Shown piece after piece: positions 8,332 to 16,262 of a DNA stretch of 64,000 bases. This stretch comes from Qipengyuania pelagi (lineage in GTDB: Bacteria > Pseudomonadota > Alphaproteobacteria > Sphingomonadales > Sphingomonadaceae), in assembly GCF_009827295.1 (NCBI RefSeq), contig NZ_WTYD01000002.1:248001-312000 (forward strand). The letters run 5' to 3'. Positions within the stretch are counted from its first letter, which is position 1. Every line of letters begins with the position of its first letter. Both the position numbers and the translations under genes were made by a program. Under the pieces are notes generated by a model. The model saw only the letters and a program-made list of their open reading frames with translations, made no database searches and had not been told where the DNA came from.

Positions 8332-9507
8332 TTGAACAGAAACGATACCGCTCGCGGTTGGTCGGAGCGCGTGCGCGCTCTATTCCCGGAACGCGAATTC
8401 TTCATGCGCTCGGACGGCCAGGTCCGCTTCGTCAAGATTTCCTCGCGCCTCCAAATGGGCGCCGCCGCGCTCGTCGGTGCCGCGCTGATTGGACTGACCG
8501 GCAGCGTCGGCGCGATGGCGTACAGCCAGTACGAGACGTCTGCCGAGCGCGCCGCGCTGATGACGCGCGCGGCGAAAGTCGCCGATTCGGAAGAACGCCT
8601 CGCCACTTATCGCGACGATATCGACACCGTCGCCGAGGATCTCGAACGCCGCCAGGCCTTTATCGAGGACATGGTCGCAGCCCTGCCGGAAGACGTGAAG
8701 GTGTCCGACCTGAACGCTCGGGACGGCAAGGCGGTCGCCAGCGATACCGCCGAGACGCAGGCCATGGTCGGCAAGGTCAGCGCCGCGATCCCCGAAGCCG
8801 CGGCCCTCGCCCGGATCGAGGCGCGCCAGCTCGCCTTCGTCGACGGAATGACCCGCTTCGCCGAAGCCCGCTCGGCGCGCGCCGAAGCGGCGCTGCGCGA
8901 ACTCGGCCTCAACCCCGCCACCGTGCTTCGCCAGGCCGAGCGCGAGGCGATGGGTGGTCCTCTCGAGAAATTCGCCAGCGCCAGCGGCGGTCCGATCGAT
9001 CCGCGCTTCGAACGGCTGGGCCTTTCGCTCGCCCGCATGGGTGCGCTCGAACTGAGCCTCGATTCGGTGCCCCAGGTGATGCCCGCATCGGTCGTGCGCA
9101 TGTCCTCGGGCTTCGGCTTCCGCCGCGATCCCTTCACCGGCGGCGGCGCGATGCATAGCGGGCTCGATTTCGCCGGGCCTATCGGCACGCCGATCCAGGC
9201 CGCCGCCAATGGAAGGGTCAGCTTCGTCGGCGTGAAGTCGGGATACGGAAACGTGGTCGAGATCGATCACGGCAACGGCCTCGTCACCCGCTACGCCCAC
9301 CTGTCCGCCTTCGGCGTGAAGCGCGGTGCCGAAGTCGGCGCCGGCGATCGCATCGCGTCGATGGGCAGCACCGGGCGTTCCACCGGATCGCACCTGCATT
9401 TCGAGGTTCGCCTGAACGGGCGCGCCGTCAACCCCCGCACCTTCCTGGAGAGAGCCCCCGATGTTCTCGAAAAAGCCCGCAGCGACGCTACGAGCGCGCA
9501 GCAATAA
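8332..9507 (+). CDS. M23 family metallopeptidase, membrane anchored
   Basis: 391 residues; the start appears to be the TTG at 8332, since the ATG at 8321 is out of frame and stops at once. A basic N-terminus is followed by a single membrane segment (about residues 40-62), a helical region and a LytM/M23 domain (about 255-365). The zinc motifs are intact: MHSGLDF near residue 273 and HLHFEVR near 353, so it should cleave peptidoglycan peptides in the periplasm. The last 47 bases overlap the bactofilin gene. M23-bactofilin pairs are a known arrangement in which the cytoskeletal protein positions the hydrolase. Confidence 0.93.
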   Translation: MNRNDTARGWSERVRALFPEREFFMRSDGQVRFVKISSRLQMGAAALVGAALIGLTGSVGAMAYSQYETSAERAALMTRAAKVADSEERLATYRDDIDTVAEDLERRQAFIEDMVAALPEDVKVSDLNARDGKAVASDTAETQAMVGKVSAAIPEAAALARIEARQLAFVDGMTRFAEARSARAEAALRELGLNPATVLRQAEREAMGGPLEKFASASGGPIDPRFERLGLSLARMGALELSLDSVPQVMPASVVRMSSGFGFRRDPFTGGGAMHSGLDFAGPIGTPIQAAANGRVSFVGVKSGYGNVVEIDHGNGLVTRYAHLSAFGVKRGAEVGAGDRIASMGSTGRSTGSHLHFEVRLNGRAVNPRTFLERAPDVLEKARSDATSAQQ

Positions 9508-9904
9508 CGAGAGAGCCATGACCCCCCGCAACGGCAATTCCACCTTCTCGGTGCTCGGCACCGATATCTCCGTGCACGGCAACATCACCGCCTCCGCCGA
9601 CCTTCACGTCGACGGCAATGTGGAAGGCGACATCGCCTGTTCCGCGCTGGTCCAGGGCGAAGGCAGCACGATAAACGGCGGCGTCACGGCGGAAACCGCG
9701 CGTCTGGCGGGCCGCGTGACCGGATCGATCACCGCGCGCGAACTCACGATCCTCAAGACCGCCCGCATCGACGGCGACGTGCATTACGATGCGCTGACGA
9801 TCGAACAGGGCGCGCAGGTCCAGGGGCGCTTCGCTCCGCGCGGTGAGGCAAAACCCGCCAAGCCTGCCAAGACCGAAGAGCCGAAGCTGGCGGTCGCCAA
9901 CTGA
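9461..9904 (+). CDS. bactofilin
   Basis: 147 residues. Bactofilins polymerise without nucleotides into right-handed beta-helical filaments at the membrane and recruit wall enzymes. The DUF583 core (about residues 28-125) has the repeating hydrophobic-glycine pattern: SVLGTDISVHGNI, DLHVDGNVEGDI, LAGRVTGSI, ARIDGDVHYD. It ends in a Lys/Pro/Ala tail. The ATG at 9461 lies inside the peptidase gene behind GGAGAG. A second ATG at 9519, just after the peptidase stop and behind GAGAGAG, is an equally plausible start. Overlap with the M23 gene implies translational coupling. Confidence 0.95.
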   Translation: MFSKKPAATLRARSNNERAMTPRNGNSTFSVLGTDISVHGNITASADLHVDGNVEGDIACSALVQGEGSTINGGVTAETARLAGRVTGSITARELTILKTARIDGDVHYDALTIEQGAQVQGRFAPRGEAKPAKPAKTEEPKLAVAN

Positions 9905-9915
9905 GATGATTTCGG

Positions 9916-9938
9916 CGAGGGGAGCGGGCCTCCCCTCG
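9916..9938. terminator. bidirectional terminator hairpin between bactofilin and the acyl-CoA ligase
   Basis: A perfect 9-bp stem CGAGGGGAG / CTCCCCTCG with a 5-base loop lies between the convergent stops at 9904 and 9955. A short TTA follows on the plus strand; there is no long T run, so termination strength is uncertain. Confidence 0.6.
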
Positions 9939-9954
9939 TTACGTCAGCGCCACG

Positions 9955-11667
9955 TCAGCCGGGCAGAACCTCGGCGCGCAGCGCCTTGCGGTCGAGTTTG
10001 CCGATCATCGTCTTGGGCAGATCGTCGCGCAGCACCACGCGGCTGACACGCTCGTGCTTGCCGATACGGCCGTTGAGCCAGGCGGCGAGCTCCTCGCCCG
10101 TCGCGCTTTCGCCTTCGTTGAGCACTGCATAGGCTGCGGGCACTTCGCCGCGATACTCGTCGGGAACGCCGATCACGAGCACTTCCTTGATCGCGGGATG
10201 CTGCAACAGCACGTGCTCGACCTGGCTCGGGAAGACCTTGAAGCCGCCCACCGCGATCATGTCCTTGATCCGGTCGACGATGGCGAGGAAACCCTCTTCG
10301 TCGATCGTGGCGACATCGCCGGTCCGCAGCCAATCTTCGCCGTTGAAGCGCGCGAAGGCGTCGGCCTGGGTCTCGGGCTTGTTCCAGTACCCGCACATCA
10401 CCTGCGGGCCGCGCACGGCCAGTTCGCCCGGCTCGCCATCGGGCGCGAGGCGGGTCGGGTCTTCCTTGTCGAGCAGCAGGATCTGCGTCGCCGGAATCGG
10501 CTGGCCGATCGTGCCGGGCTTGCGCATCCCTTCATAGGGATTGGTCGAGACGACGCCCGCGCTTTCGGTGAGGCCGTATCCTTCGACCAGCCGCACGCCG
10601 GTCCCCTTCTCGAACTTCTCGCGCACCGGTGCGGGCAACGGCGCGCCGCCCGAAATACAGATGCGGAGCGAGGAGAAATCGGTCTTCGCGAAATCGGGGT
10701 GGTCGAGCAGCGCCTGGAACATCGTCGGCACACCCGGAAAGGCGCGCGGGCGGCTGTTGGTGATCGTCTTCAGCACCTGCCCCGCATCGAAGCGCGGCAG
10801 CATCACGATCCGCCCGCCCTTCACCACCGTACGGTTCAGCACGCAGGTGTTGGCGAAGACGTGGAACAGCGGCAGGGCGCCCAGCACGCTGTCCGGCTCG
10901 TTTGGATCGAACGGGTCGATCATGTCGACCTGGATCGCGTTGCTGGCGAGATTGGCGTGGCTCAGCATCGCGCCCTTGGGCGTGCCGGTCGTACCCCCGG
11001 TATATTGCAGCAGAGCGAGATCGTCGGCGGAGAGATCGGGCAAGTCTGGCTCTTTGCCATCCAGCCAAATCGCCCAATTCCACTCGAGAAGAACATCGCT
11101 CCAAAGGCTGACATCGGGCCGCGAGGGCACCGAGGCGATCTGCTTGCGGCCGAGCGTGCGCAGCGCCAGGCTTTTCAATTTCGGGAGCGCATCGGCCAGC
11201 CGGGTGACGACCAAGGTTTCCAGCGAGGAGCGGTCCAGCACCTCCACTGCGGTCGGCAGCAGCATCGGCGAATCAAGCGTTACCAAGAGGCGCGTGCCCG
11301 AATCCTCAACCTGCGCGGCCAGTTCCTCCGCCGTGTAGAGCGGCGAGAAATTGACCACCACCGCGCCCGCCATCATCGCCCCGTAATAGGCGGCGACATA
11401 GGCGGGCACATTCGGCAGAAACAGGCCGACGCGATCCTTCGGCGCGATCCCGCGTTCGATCAGCCCGGCGGCGAAGCGGCGCGCCTCGGCATAGAGTTCG
11501 CGATAAGTGAAATCGCGGCCCATGAATTCGGCAAGAACCGCGTTCGGGATCGCCTGCGCCTGCCGCTCGAAGATCGCAGGCAAAGGCTCGGCATGGATCG
11601 CGCTGTTCCAGGGATGCGCGTGGCCGTAATCGGCGGAGGGGAGCGGGTAGCGCTTATTGACAGACAT
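9955..11667 (-). CDS. long-chain fatty acid-CoA ligase (FadD-like)
   Basis: 570 residues from the ATG at 11665-11667 (MSVNKRYPLP); the frame stays open to 11760 and an ATG at 11685 is possible, neither with a strong ribosome site. The AMP-binding signature YTGGTTGTPKGAMLSH lies near residue 210. EGYGLTESAGVV (adenylate motif), WLRTGDVATIDEEGF and the C-terminal GKLDRKALR lysine follow. These place it in the adenylate-forming acyl-CoA synthetase family acting on medium- or long-chain fatty acids before beta-oxidation or lipid synthesis. Chain length cannot be read from the sequence. Confidence 0.9.
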   Translation of the reverse strand: MSVNKRYPLPSADYGHAHPWNSAIHAEPLPAIFERQAQAIPNAVLAEFMGRDFTYRELYAEARRFAAGLIERGIAPKDRVGLFLPNVPAYVAAYYGAMMAGAVVVNFSPLYTAEELAAQVEDSGTRLLVTLDSPMLLPTAVEVLDRSSLETLVVTRLADALPKLKSLALRTLGRKQIASVPSRPDVSLWSDVLLEWNWAIWLDGKEPDLPDLSADDLALLQYTGGTTGTPKGAMLSHANLASNAIQVDMIDPFDPNEPDSVLGALPLFHVFANTCVLNRTVVKGGRIVMLPRFDAGQVLKTITNSRPRAFPGVPTMFQALLDHPDFAKTDFSSLRICISGGAPLPAPVREKFEKGTGVRLVEGYGLTESAGVVSTNPYEGMRKPGTIGQPIPATQILLLDKEDPTRLAPDGEPGELAVRGPQVMCGYWNKPETQADAFARFNGEDWLRTGDVATIDEEGFLAIVDRIKDMIAVGGFKVFPSQVEHVLLQHPAIKEVLVIGVPDEYRGEVPAAYAVLNEGESATGEELAAWLNGRIGKHERVSRVVLRDDLPKTMIGKLDRKALRAEVLPG

Positions 11668-11720
11668 GTCAGTAGCATGGCGCATTCCGACGCTCGCTGA
11701 CAAGGAAAAAGGTGGCAAAC

Positions 11721-11755
11721 GAAAAGGGCGGAAAAGCGCCCCCGCCTTTCCGCCC
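11721..11755 (-). terminator. terminator after the TrcR-like gene
   Basis: Read leftward, a perfect 9-bp stem GGGCGGAAA / TTTCCGCCC with a 12-base loop is followed by TTTTC. It lies 26 bases past the TrcR-like stop and before the acyl-CoA ligase start, so it separates these two genes. Confidence 0.75.
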
Positions 11756-11780
11756 CTCATCGATCTTCAGAACGAAGGCG

Positions 11781-12503
11781 TCAGCCCTCGCCTTCGGCCT
11801 CGCTCGCGCGCTTGTTTTCGAGCCAGGCGGCGGCTTCCGCTTCCTGCGCGGCTTCGGCGGCTGCCTTCTGTTCCTCGGCGCGTTCGGCACGCAATTCCTC
11901 GATCAGGCGCTCGCGATCACTGGTGCCTTCGGTGGAGGCGGGCGCGACGGTCTCGGCCTCGTCCCCTTCCTCGCTCGCGACCTTCTTGGCCGCCTTGGCG
12001 ACGACCGCGTCCAATTCGCGTTGCGAACACAGGCCCAGCGTCACCGGATCCTTGGGCTGGATGTTCTGGATGTTCCAGTGCGTGCGATCGCGAATCGCGC
12101 CGATCGTGGTGCGGGTCGTCCCGATCAGCTTGCCGATCTGCGCGTCCGAAATCTCCGGGTGGTTGCGCAGCAGCCAGGCGATGCCGTCAGGCTTGTCCTG
12201 CCGCTTCGACACGGGCGTGTAGCGCGGGCCCTTGGTGCGGCTGACCGCGACGGGCGCGCGCTGCATCTTGAGCGCATAGCTGCTGTCCGCCTGGCCCTTC
12301 TCGATCTCACCCTGCGTCAATTCGCCGGCATGGACCGGATCGCGCCCGGTGTATTTCGCGCCTGCCAGATCGTCCGCCATGGCCTGGACTTCGAGGATGT
12401 GCAGGCCGCAGAATTCCGCGATCTGTTCGAAGCTGAGGCCGGTGTTGTCGACCAGCCAGGTGGCGGTCGCATGCGGCATGAGGGGCTTGGGTTGGTCGGC
12501 CAT
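11781..12503 (-). CDS. DUF1013 protein, TrcR-type cell-cycle regulator
   Basis: 240 residues. The conserved DUF1013 region (about residues 1-170) includes MPHATATWLVDNTGLSFEQ, AEFCGLHILEVQAMAD, GIAWLLRNHPEISDAQIG and GTTRTTIGAIRDRTHWN. The last of these reads as a helix-turn-helix. The family is annotated in Alphaproteobacteria as cell-cycle transcriptional regulator TrcR. The C-terminal 60 residues are an acidic, Ala/Glu-rich coil of low complexity ending in ASEAEGEG. It is monocistronic, with its own terminator at 11721-11755. DNA binding is inferred from family naming and the HTH-like segment. Confidence 0.88.
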   Translation of the reverse strand: MADQPKPLMPHATATWLVDNTGLSFEQIAEFCGLHILEVQAMADDLAGAKYTGRDPVHAGELTQGEIEKGQADSSYALKMQRAPVAVSRTKGPRYTPVSKRQDKPDGIAWLLRNHPEISDAQIGKLIGTTRTTIGAIRDRTHWNIQNIQPKDPVTLGLCSQRELDAVVAKAAKKVASEEGDEAETVAPASTEGTSDRERLIEELRAERAEEQKAAAEAAQEAEAAAWLENKRASEAEGEG

Positions 12504-12538
12504 TTTCGGCGCCTTTTCTGATGACCTGAAATAGGAAG

Positions 12539-12560
12539 GGCCGCCCCTTGCGGAGCGGCC
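12539..12560 (-). terminator. terminator after the glycosyltransferase gene
   Basis: Read leftward, a 9-bp stem with one G-T wobble (GGCCGCTCC / GGGGCGGCC) closes a GCAA tetraloop and runs into CTTCCTATTTC. It lies between the glycosyltransferase stop and the TrcR-like start. Confidence 0.6.
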
Positions 12561-12633
12561 ACTGCCCCTATCATGTAGGCCGAACCGTCCCCGTCCGCAA
12601 GCGCGGCGTGCTCCGGGGGAGCGGAAGCGGGGT

Positions 12634-13761
12634 TCAGGCCGTCGCCGATTGATCGGCCGACTGGTCGAGCGGCGCCAGCCCGGCGAGGAATTGCGCGGTC
12701 GCCGCCTCCCAGCTGAAGCTCGCCCCGTAGCGCGCGCAATCCCTGCGGTCGCAGAACAGCGCGGCGGAGATGGCCCGGTCGAGATTGTCGGCCAGCGCGC
12801 CGACCGCGTCGGTCACGATGTCGCGCGGGCCGGGGACGGGGAAGGCCGCGACCGGCGTGCCGCAGGCGAGCGCTTCGATCATGACCAGGCCGAACGTGTC
12901 GGTCCGGCTGGGGAAGACGAAGACATCCGCTCCGGCATAGCATCCCGCCAGCGCGCGTCCGCTACGCCGCCCGAGGAAATGCGCGTGCGGGTAACGGGCG
13001 CGCAGGGTTTCGAGGGCGGGCCCGTCTCCTACCACCACCTTGCTCCCCGGATAGGTGCCGGCGAGAAAGGCTTCGAGATTCTTCTCCGGCGCGACTCGCC
13101 CGACATAGAGCTGGATCGGCCCTTCCAGCGCGGCGAATTCCGGCGGGGGCGGCGCATCGGGAGTGAAGCAGGCGAGATCGACGCCGCGGCTCCAGCCGTG
13201 CAATTGGTCGAGCCCGTGGGCACGCAGCTCGTCCGCTATGCTTTCGGTCGCGACCAGGATGCGCTGGGCGGGGGCATGAAACCACCGGATATACCGCCAG
13301 AACCATGCGGCGGGCAGGCGCGTGCGCTGCGCCACGTAATCGGGGAACTGGGTGTGATAGGCCGTGGTGAAGCGCGTGCCACTGTCCACGCAATAGCGCC
13401 GCGCGGCGAGCCCCAGGGGCCCTTCGGTGGCGATGTGGATGGCATCGGGCGCGAAGGCGCGCAGGCTCTGCGCGACCGCACCGGGCGCGGCGAGGGCGAG
13501 GCGGATTTCGGGATAGGTCGGGCAGGGGAAGCTCGCGAACTGGTCGGGCGAGATCGTCAGGATTTCGTGGCCCTGCGCGCGCAACACGTCGCAGGTCGTG
13601 GTCAGCGTTCGGACCACGCCGTTCATCTGCGGCAGCCACGCATCGGTGACGATCGCGATGCGGCGCGGACCATGGGAAGACGCGTGTGATGGAAAGGCGG
13701 CCGAAGCGGTCGGTTCGATATTCGTCCTGCCCTCCACCCACAGGCGCGTGGGTGCGTTCAC
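12634..13761 (-). CDS. glycosyltransferase family 4
   Basis: 375 residues from a GTG at 13759-13761 that overlaps the stop of the phosphoesterase gene as GTGA; the open frame further upstream is antisense to nothing conserved and lies inside that gene. It has the GT-B fold: the acceptor half begins RRIAIVTDAWLPQMNGVVRT and the donor half contains IQLYVGRVAPEKNLEAFL. SRTDTFGLVMIEALACGTPV gives the nucleotide-sugar ExxxxxG motif. The N-terminal pattern resembles lipid or sulfoquinovosyl/mannosyl transferases. Coupling to an LpxH-like phosphoesterase suggests a membrane glycolipid product; the substrate is unknown. Confidence 0.88.
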   Translation of the reverse strand: MNAPTRLWVEGRTNIEPTASAAFPSHASSHGPRRIAIVTDAWLPQMNGVVRTLTTTCDVLRAQGHEILTISPDQFASFPCPTYPEIRLALAAPGAVAQSLRAFAPDAIHIATEGPLGLAARRYCVDSGTRFTTAYHTQFPDYVAQRTRLPAAWFWRYIRWFHAPAQRILVATESIADELRAHGLDQLHGWSRGVDLACFTPDAPPPPEFAALEGPIQLYVGRVAPEKNLEAFLAGTYPGSKVVVGDGPALETLRARYPHAHFLGRRSGRALAGCYAGADVFVFPSRTDTFGLVMIEALACGTPVAAFPVPGPRDIVTDAVGALADNLDRAISAALFCDRRDCARYGASFSWEAATAQFLAGLAPLDQSADQSATA

Positions 13762-14711
13762 GCCGCTTCCCGCGATGCGGCAGATTCCTCCACTGACGCA
13801 GATTCCGACGCCGATTCCGGCACCGGGGCCGCATCGCGCTGCGCCACCTCTTCGGCCCAGTGGAGGATTTCCATCCGCCCGTCGAAATGTTCGACCAGCG
13901 CGTTGCACCCTTCGACCCAGTCGCCGTCGTTGTAATACTGGACGGTCTCGCCCTCGTGCTGGAAATCGCGCATGTCGGCGGTGTGGATATGGCCGCAGAC
14001 CACGCCGTCCACGCCGCGCTCGCCCGCCGCCCGTGCCACCACCTCCTCGTATTTGGAGATGAATTCGACCGCGTTCTTGACCTTGTGCTTGGCCGCTTTC
14101 GACAAGGACCAATAGGGCAGGCCGAAGCGGCGGCGGATCGCGTTGACCCACAGGTTCAGACCCATCGCCGCGTGATAGAGCGCGTCGCCGAAGAAGGCGA
14201 GCCAGCGATGGGCGAGCATGATCGTGTCGAATTCGTCGCCATGCAGCACCATCAGGCGCCGCCCGTCCGCCGTGTCATGGAAGGCGGCGCGCGCGATCTC
14301 CACACCACCGAAATTCATGCCCGCGAAGGGGCGCACCATCTCATCGTGATTGCCGGGGATATAGACGATCCGCGTACCGCGCTTGGCACGCTTGAGGATG
14401 CGCCAGACGATGTCGTTGTGCGAGGCGGGCCAATAGACCTTCTTCTTCAGCCGCCACCCGTCGATGATGTCGCCGACCAGATACATCGTCTCGCTGTCGG
14501 TATGGTCGAGGAAGTCGATCAGCAGGTTCGCATTGCACCCCTTGGTGCCGAGATGGACGTCGCTGATCCAGATCGTGCGGAATTTGCGCCTTTCGCCGAT
14601 CACGCGTTCGGGCACGGCGGGCTGTATCGCCGGAAAGCTGGCGATATTCGCCCCCAGAGCGGCGAATTTTTCGATGTCCCCAGGCAGGTCTTTCTTGGGC
14701 AGTTCGGTCAC
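13758..14711 (-). CDS. LpxH-like metallophosphoesterase
   Basis: 317 residues from the GTG at 14709-14711, chosen because GGGAG stands seven bases before it; a TTG nine codons upstream would swallow that site. The calcineurin-type motifs are complete: ISDVHLGTKG, GDIIDGW, GNHDE, LHGDEFD and GHIHTA. This branch is usually annotated as UDP-2,3-diacylglucosamine diphosphatase-like. It is longer than E. coli LpxH (about 240 residues) and has extra N- and C-terminal segments. It may dephosphorylate a lipid precursor for the coupled glycosyltransferase; its true lipid A role is unproven. Confidence 0.88.
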   Translation of the reverse strand: MTELPKKDLPGDIEKFAALGANIASFPAIQPAVPERVIGERRKFRTIWISDVHLGTKGCNANLLIDFLDHTDSETMYLVGDIIDGWRLKKKVYWPASHNDIVWRILKRAKRGTRIVYIPGNHDEMVRPFAGMNFGGVEIARAAFHDTADGRRLMVLHGDEFDTIMLAHRWLAFFGDALYHAAMGLNLWVNAIRRRFGLPYWSLSKAAKHKVKNAVEFISKYEEVVARAAGERGVDGVVCGHIHTADMRDFQHEGETVQYYNDGDWVEGCNALVEHFDGRMEILHWAEEVAQRDAAPVPESASESASVEESAASREAA

Positions 14712-14819
14712 GGCGTGTCTCCCACCATTCGGGAGCAAGCCTAGCGCGGCAATGTTACAGGCGAACCGCAGTCACGTGACCGAACCGGGACATTGCTTCA
14801 TTTGGGCGTCGATCTGGCG

Positions 14820-15842
14820 TCAGTCCGCCGCGACCTTCAGCACGATCTTGCCGATATGATCGCCCGCCTCCATCCGCCGGTGCGCATCCGCCGCGCGGGC
14901 GAGCGGGAAGGTCTCGTCCATGATCGGACGGATGGTGCCGTCCTCGAACAGCGGCCAGGCATGGTTGTGGATCTCGTCGGCCAGAAGAGCCTTGAATTCG
15001 TCCGAACGCGGGCGGAGCGTCGATCCGGTCATCGTCTGGCGGCGGCTCATCAGTTTGGCCATGTTGATCTCGGCCTTGATCCCGCCGAGCACCGCGATGG
15101 TGACGTGCCGCCCGTCTTCGGCCAGGCAATCGAGATTACGCTGCACGTAATCGCCCGACACCATGTCGAGGATCACGTCCGCGCCGCGCCCTTCGGTGGC
15201 CTTGCGCACCGCCTCGACGAAATCCTGCGTCTTGTAATTGATCGCGAGATCGGCGCCGATCTCGCGCGCTTCGGCGCATTTTTCGTCGCTGCCTGCGGTC
15301 GTCAACACGGTGAGGCCGAATTCCTTGGCCAGCATGATCGCCATCGTGCCGATCCCGCTGGTCCCGCCATGGACCAGCAGAGTCTCGCCATCGCGCGCCC
15401 AGCCGCGTTCGAAGACATTGTGCCACACGGTGAACAGCGTTTCGGGGATCGCCGCCGCCTCGTCCATCGGCATCCGATCGGGCACGTGCAGGCAATGGCC
15501 CGAATGGGCGAGGCAGTATTCGGCATAGCCCCCGCCCGAAACCAGGGCGCAGACCGGCTGGTTCAGCATTTCGGGCGGCGCGCCTTCTCCGATCGCGACC
15601 ACCGTGCCCGACACTTCCAGACCGGGCAGAGGCGAAGCACCCGGAGGGGGCGGATAGAGGCCCTGGCGCTGGATCACGTCCGGCCGGTTGACGCCTGCAT
15701 GGCTGACCTTGATCAGCACTTGGTTGGCGCCGGGTTCGGGCACCGGACAGTCCTTCGCCACCAGCACATCGGGACCGCCGGGTTCGTCGAACCCGATGGC
15801 GGTCATCCGTTCGGGTAGGCTCGCAACCATCGCTATCCCCAT
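14820..15842 (-). CDS. NAD(P)H quinone oxidoreductase, PIG3 family
   Basis: 340 residues from the first ATG; ATGs at 15830 and 15806 (MTAIGFDEPGG) are possible and the last matches the usual family start. It is a zinc-free medium-chain dehydrogenase/reductase: the GroES-like half carries GVNRPDVIQRQGLYPPPPG, the PIG3 hallmark. The Rossmann half carries LVHGGTSGIGTMAI for NADPH binding. Members reduce quinones by one electron or reduce enones in the cytoplasm. It is divergent from the DUF1192 gene across 84 bases. Confidence 0.92.
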   Translation of the reverse strand: MGIAMVASLPERMTAIGFDEPGGPDVLVAKDCPVPEPGANQVLIKVSHAGVNRPDVIQRQGLYPPPPGASPLPGLEVSGTVVAIGEGAPPEMLNQPVCALVSGGGYAEYCLAHSGHCLHVPDRMPMDEAAAIPETLFTVWHNVFERGWARDGETLLVHGGTSGIGTMAIMLAKEFGLTVLTTAGSDEKCAEAREIGADLAINYKTQDFVEAVRKATEGRGADVILDMVSGDYVQRNLDCLAEDGRHVTIAVLGGIKAEINMAKLMSRRQTMTGSTLRPRSDEFKALLADEIHNHAWPLFEDGTIRPIMDETFPLARAADAHRRMEAGDHIGKIVLKVAAD

Positions 15843-15926
15843 TTCTGCAACTTCTCGCCCCGGCGCCTTCGTCTATCGCGCGATTCGTTTGACAGCAACC
15901 GGCCTTGCTTGCGAGAATGGGGACCG

Positions 15927-16127
15927 ATGGACGAAGACGACCGGCCCCGACGCGCAGGCGACGCCGCCTCTTTGCTGGCGAAGGAGGACCTCGCGCCCTA
16001 TTCGCAGGGCGAGCTGGCCGAGCGGATCGCACTCCTCGAAGCCGAGATCGCCCGCGTGCGCCGCCACAGCGCCCATGCCGAGGCGCATCGCGCCGCCGCC
16101 GACGCGCTGTTCGGCAAAAAGGATTGA
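15927..16127 (+). CDS. DUF1192 small protein
   Basis: 66 residues. The sequence has YSQGELAERIALLEAEIARV, the conserved DUF1192 helix, and ends in ADALFGKKD, the common tail of this small alphaproteobacterial family. It is acidic at the start and coiled-coil-like in the middle, with no signal peptide. The ATG at 15927 behind GGGG is preferred to an in-frame TTG at 15909. Function is unknown. It is transcribed towards clpA with a 135-base gap. Confidence 0.85.
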   Translation: MDEDDRPRRAGDAASLLAKEDLAPYSQGELAERIALLEAEIARVRRHSAHAEAHRAAADALFGKKD

Positions 16128-16262
16128 GCGGGAGCGATGCGGGGCCTCACAATCGCCGCAATGCTTCCCATATTCCATCGACGATACAGCCGCGGCTCAT
16201 CCGCGCCGTGTAGACTGTCCTTCCCGCCTTTTCCGGCGGAAAACCCAGCGAAAGACCCCTGA

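Noticed and set aside
12634..14151. Longer start for the glycosyltransferase
   Set aside because: The extension is Arg/Gly-rich and lies inside the phosphoesterase gene; the GTGA overlap gives a natural start.
14774..14783. Further parS site at GTCACGTGAC
   Set aside because: Only the CACGTG centre matches; the flanking GTT and AAC needed for ParB are absent.
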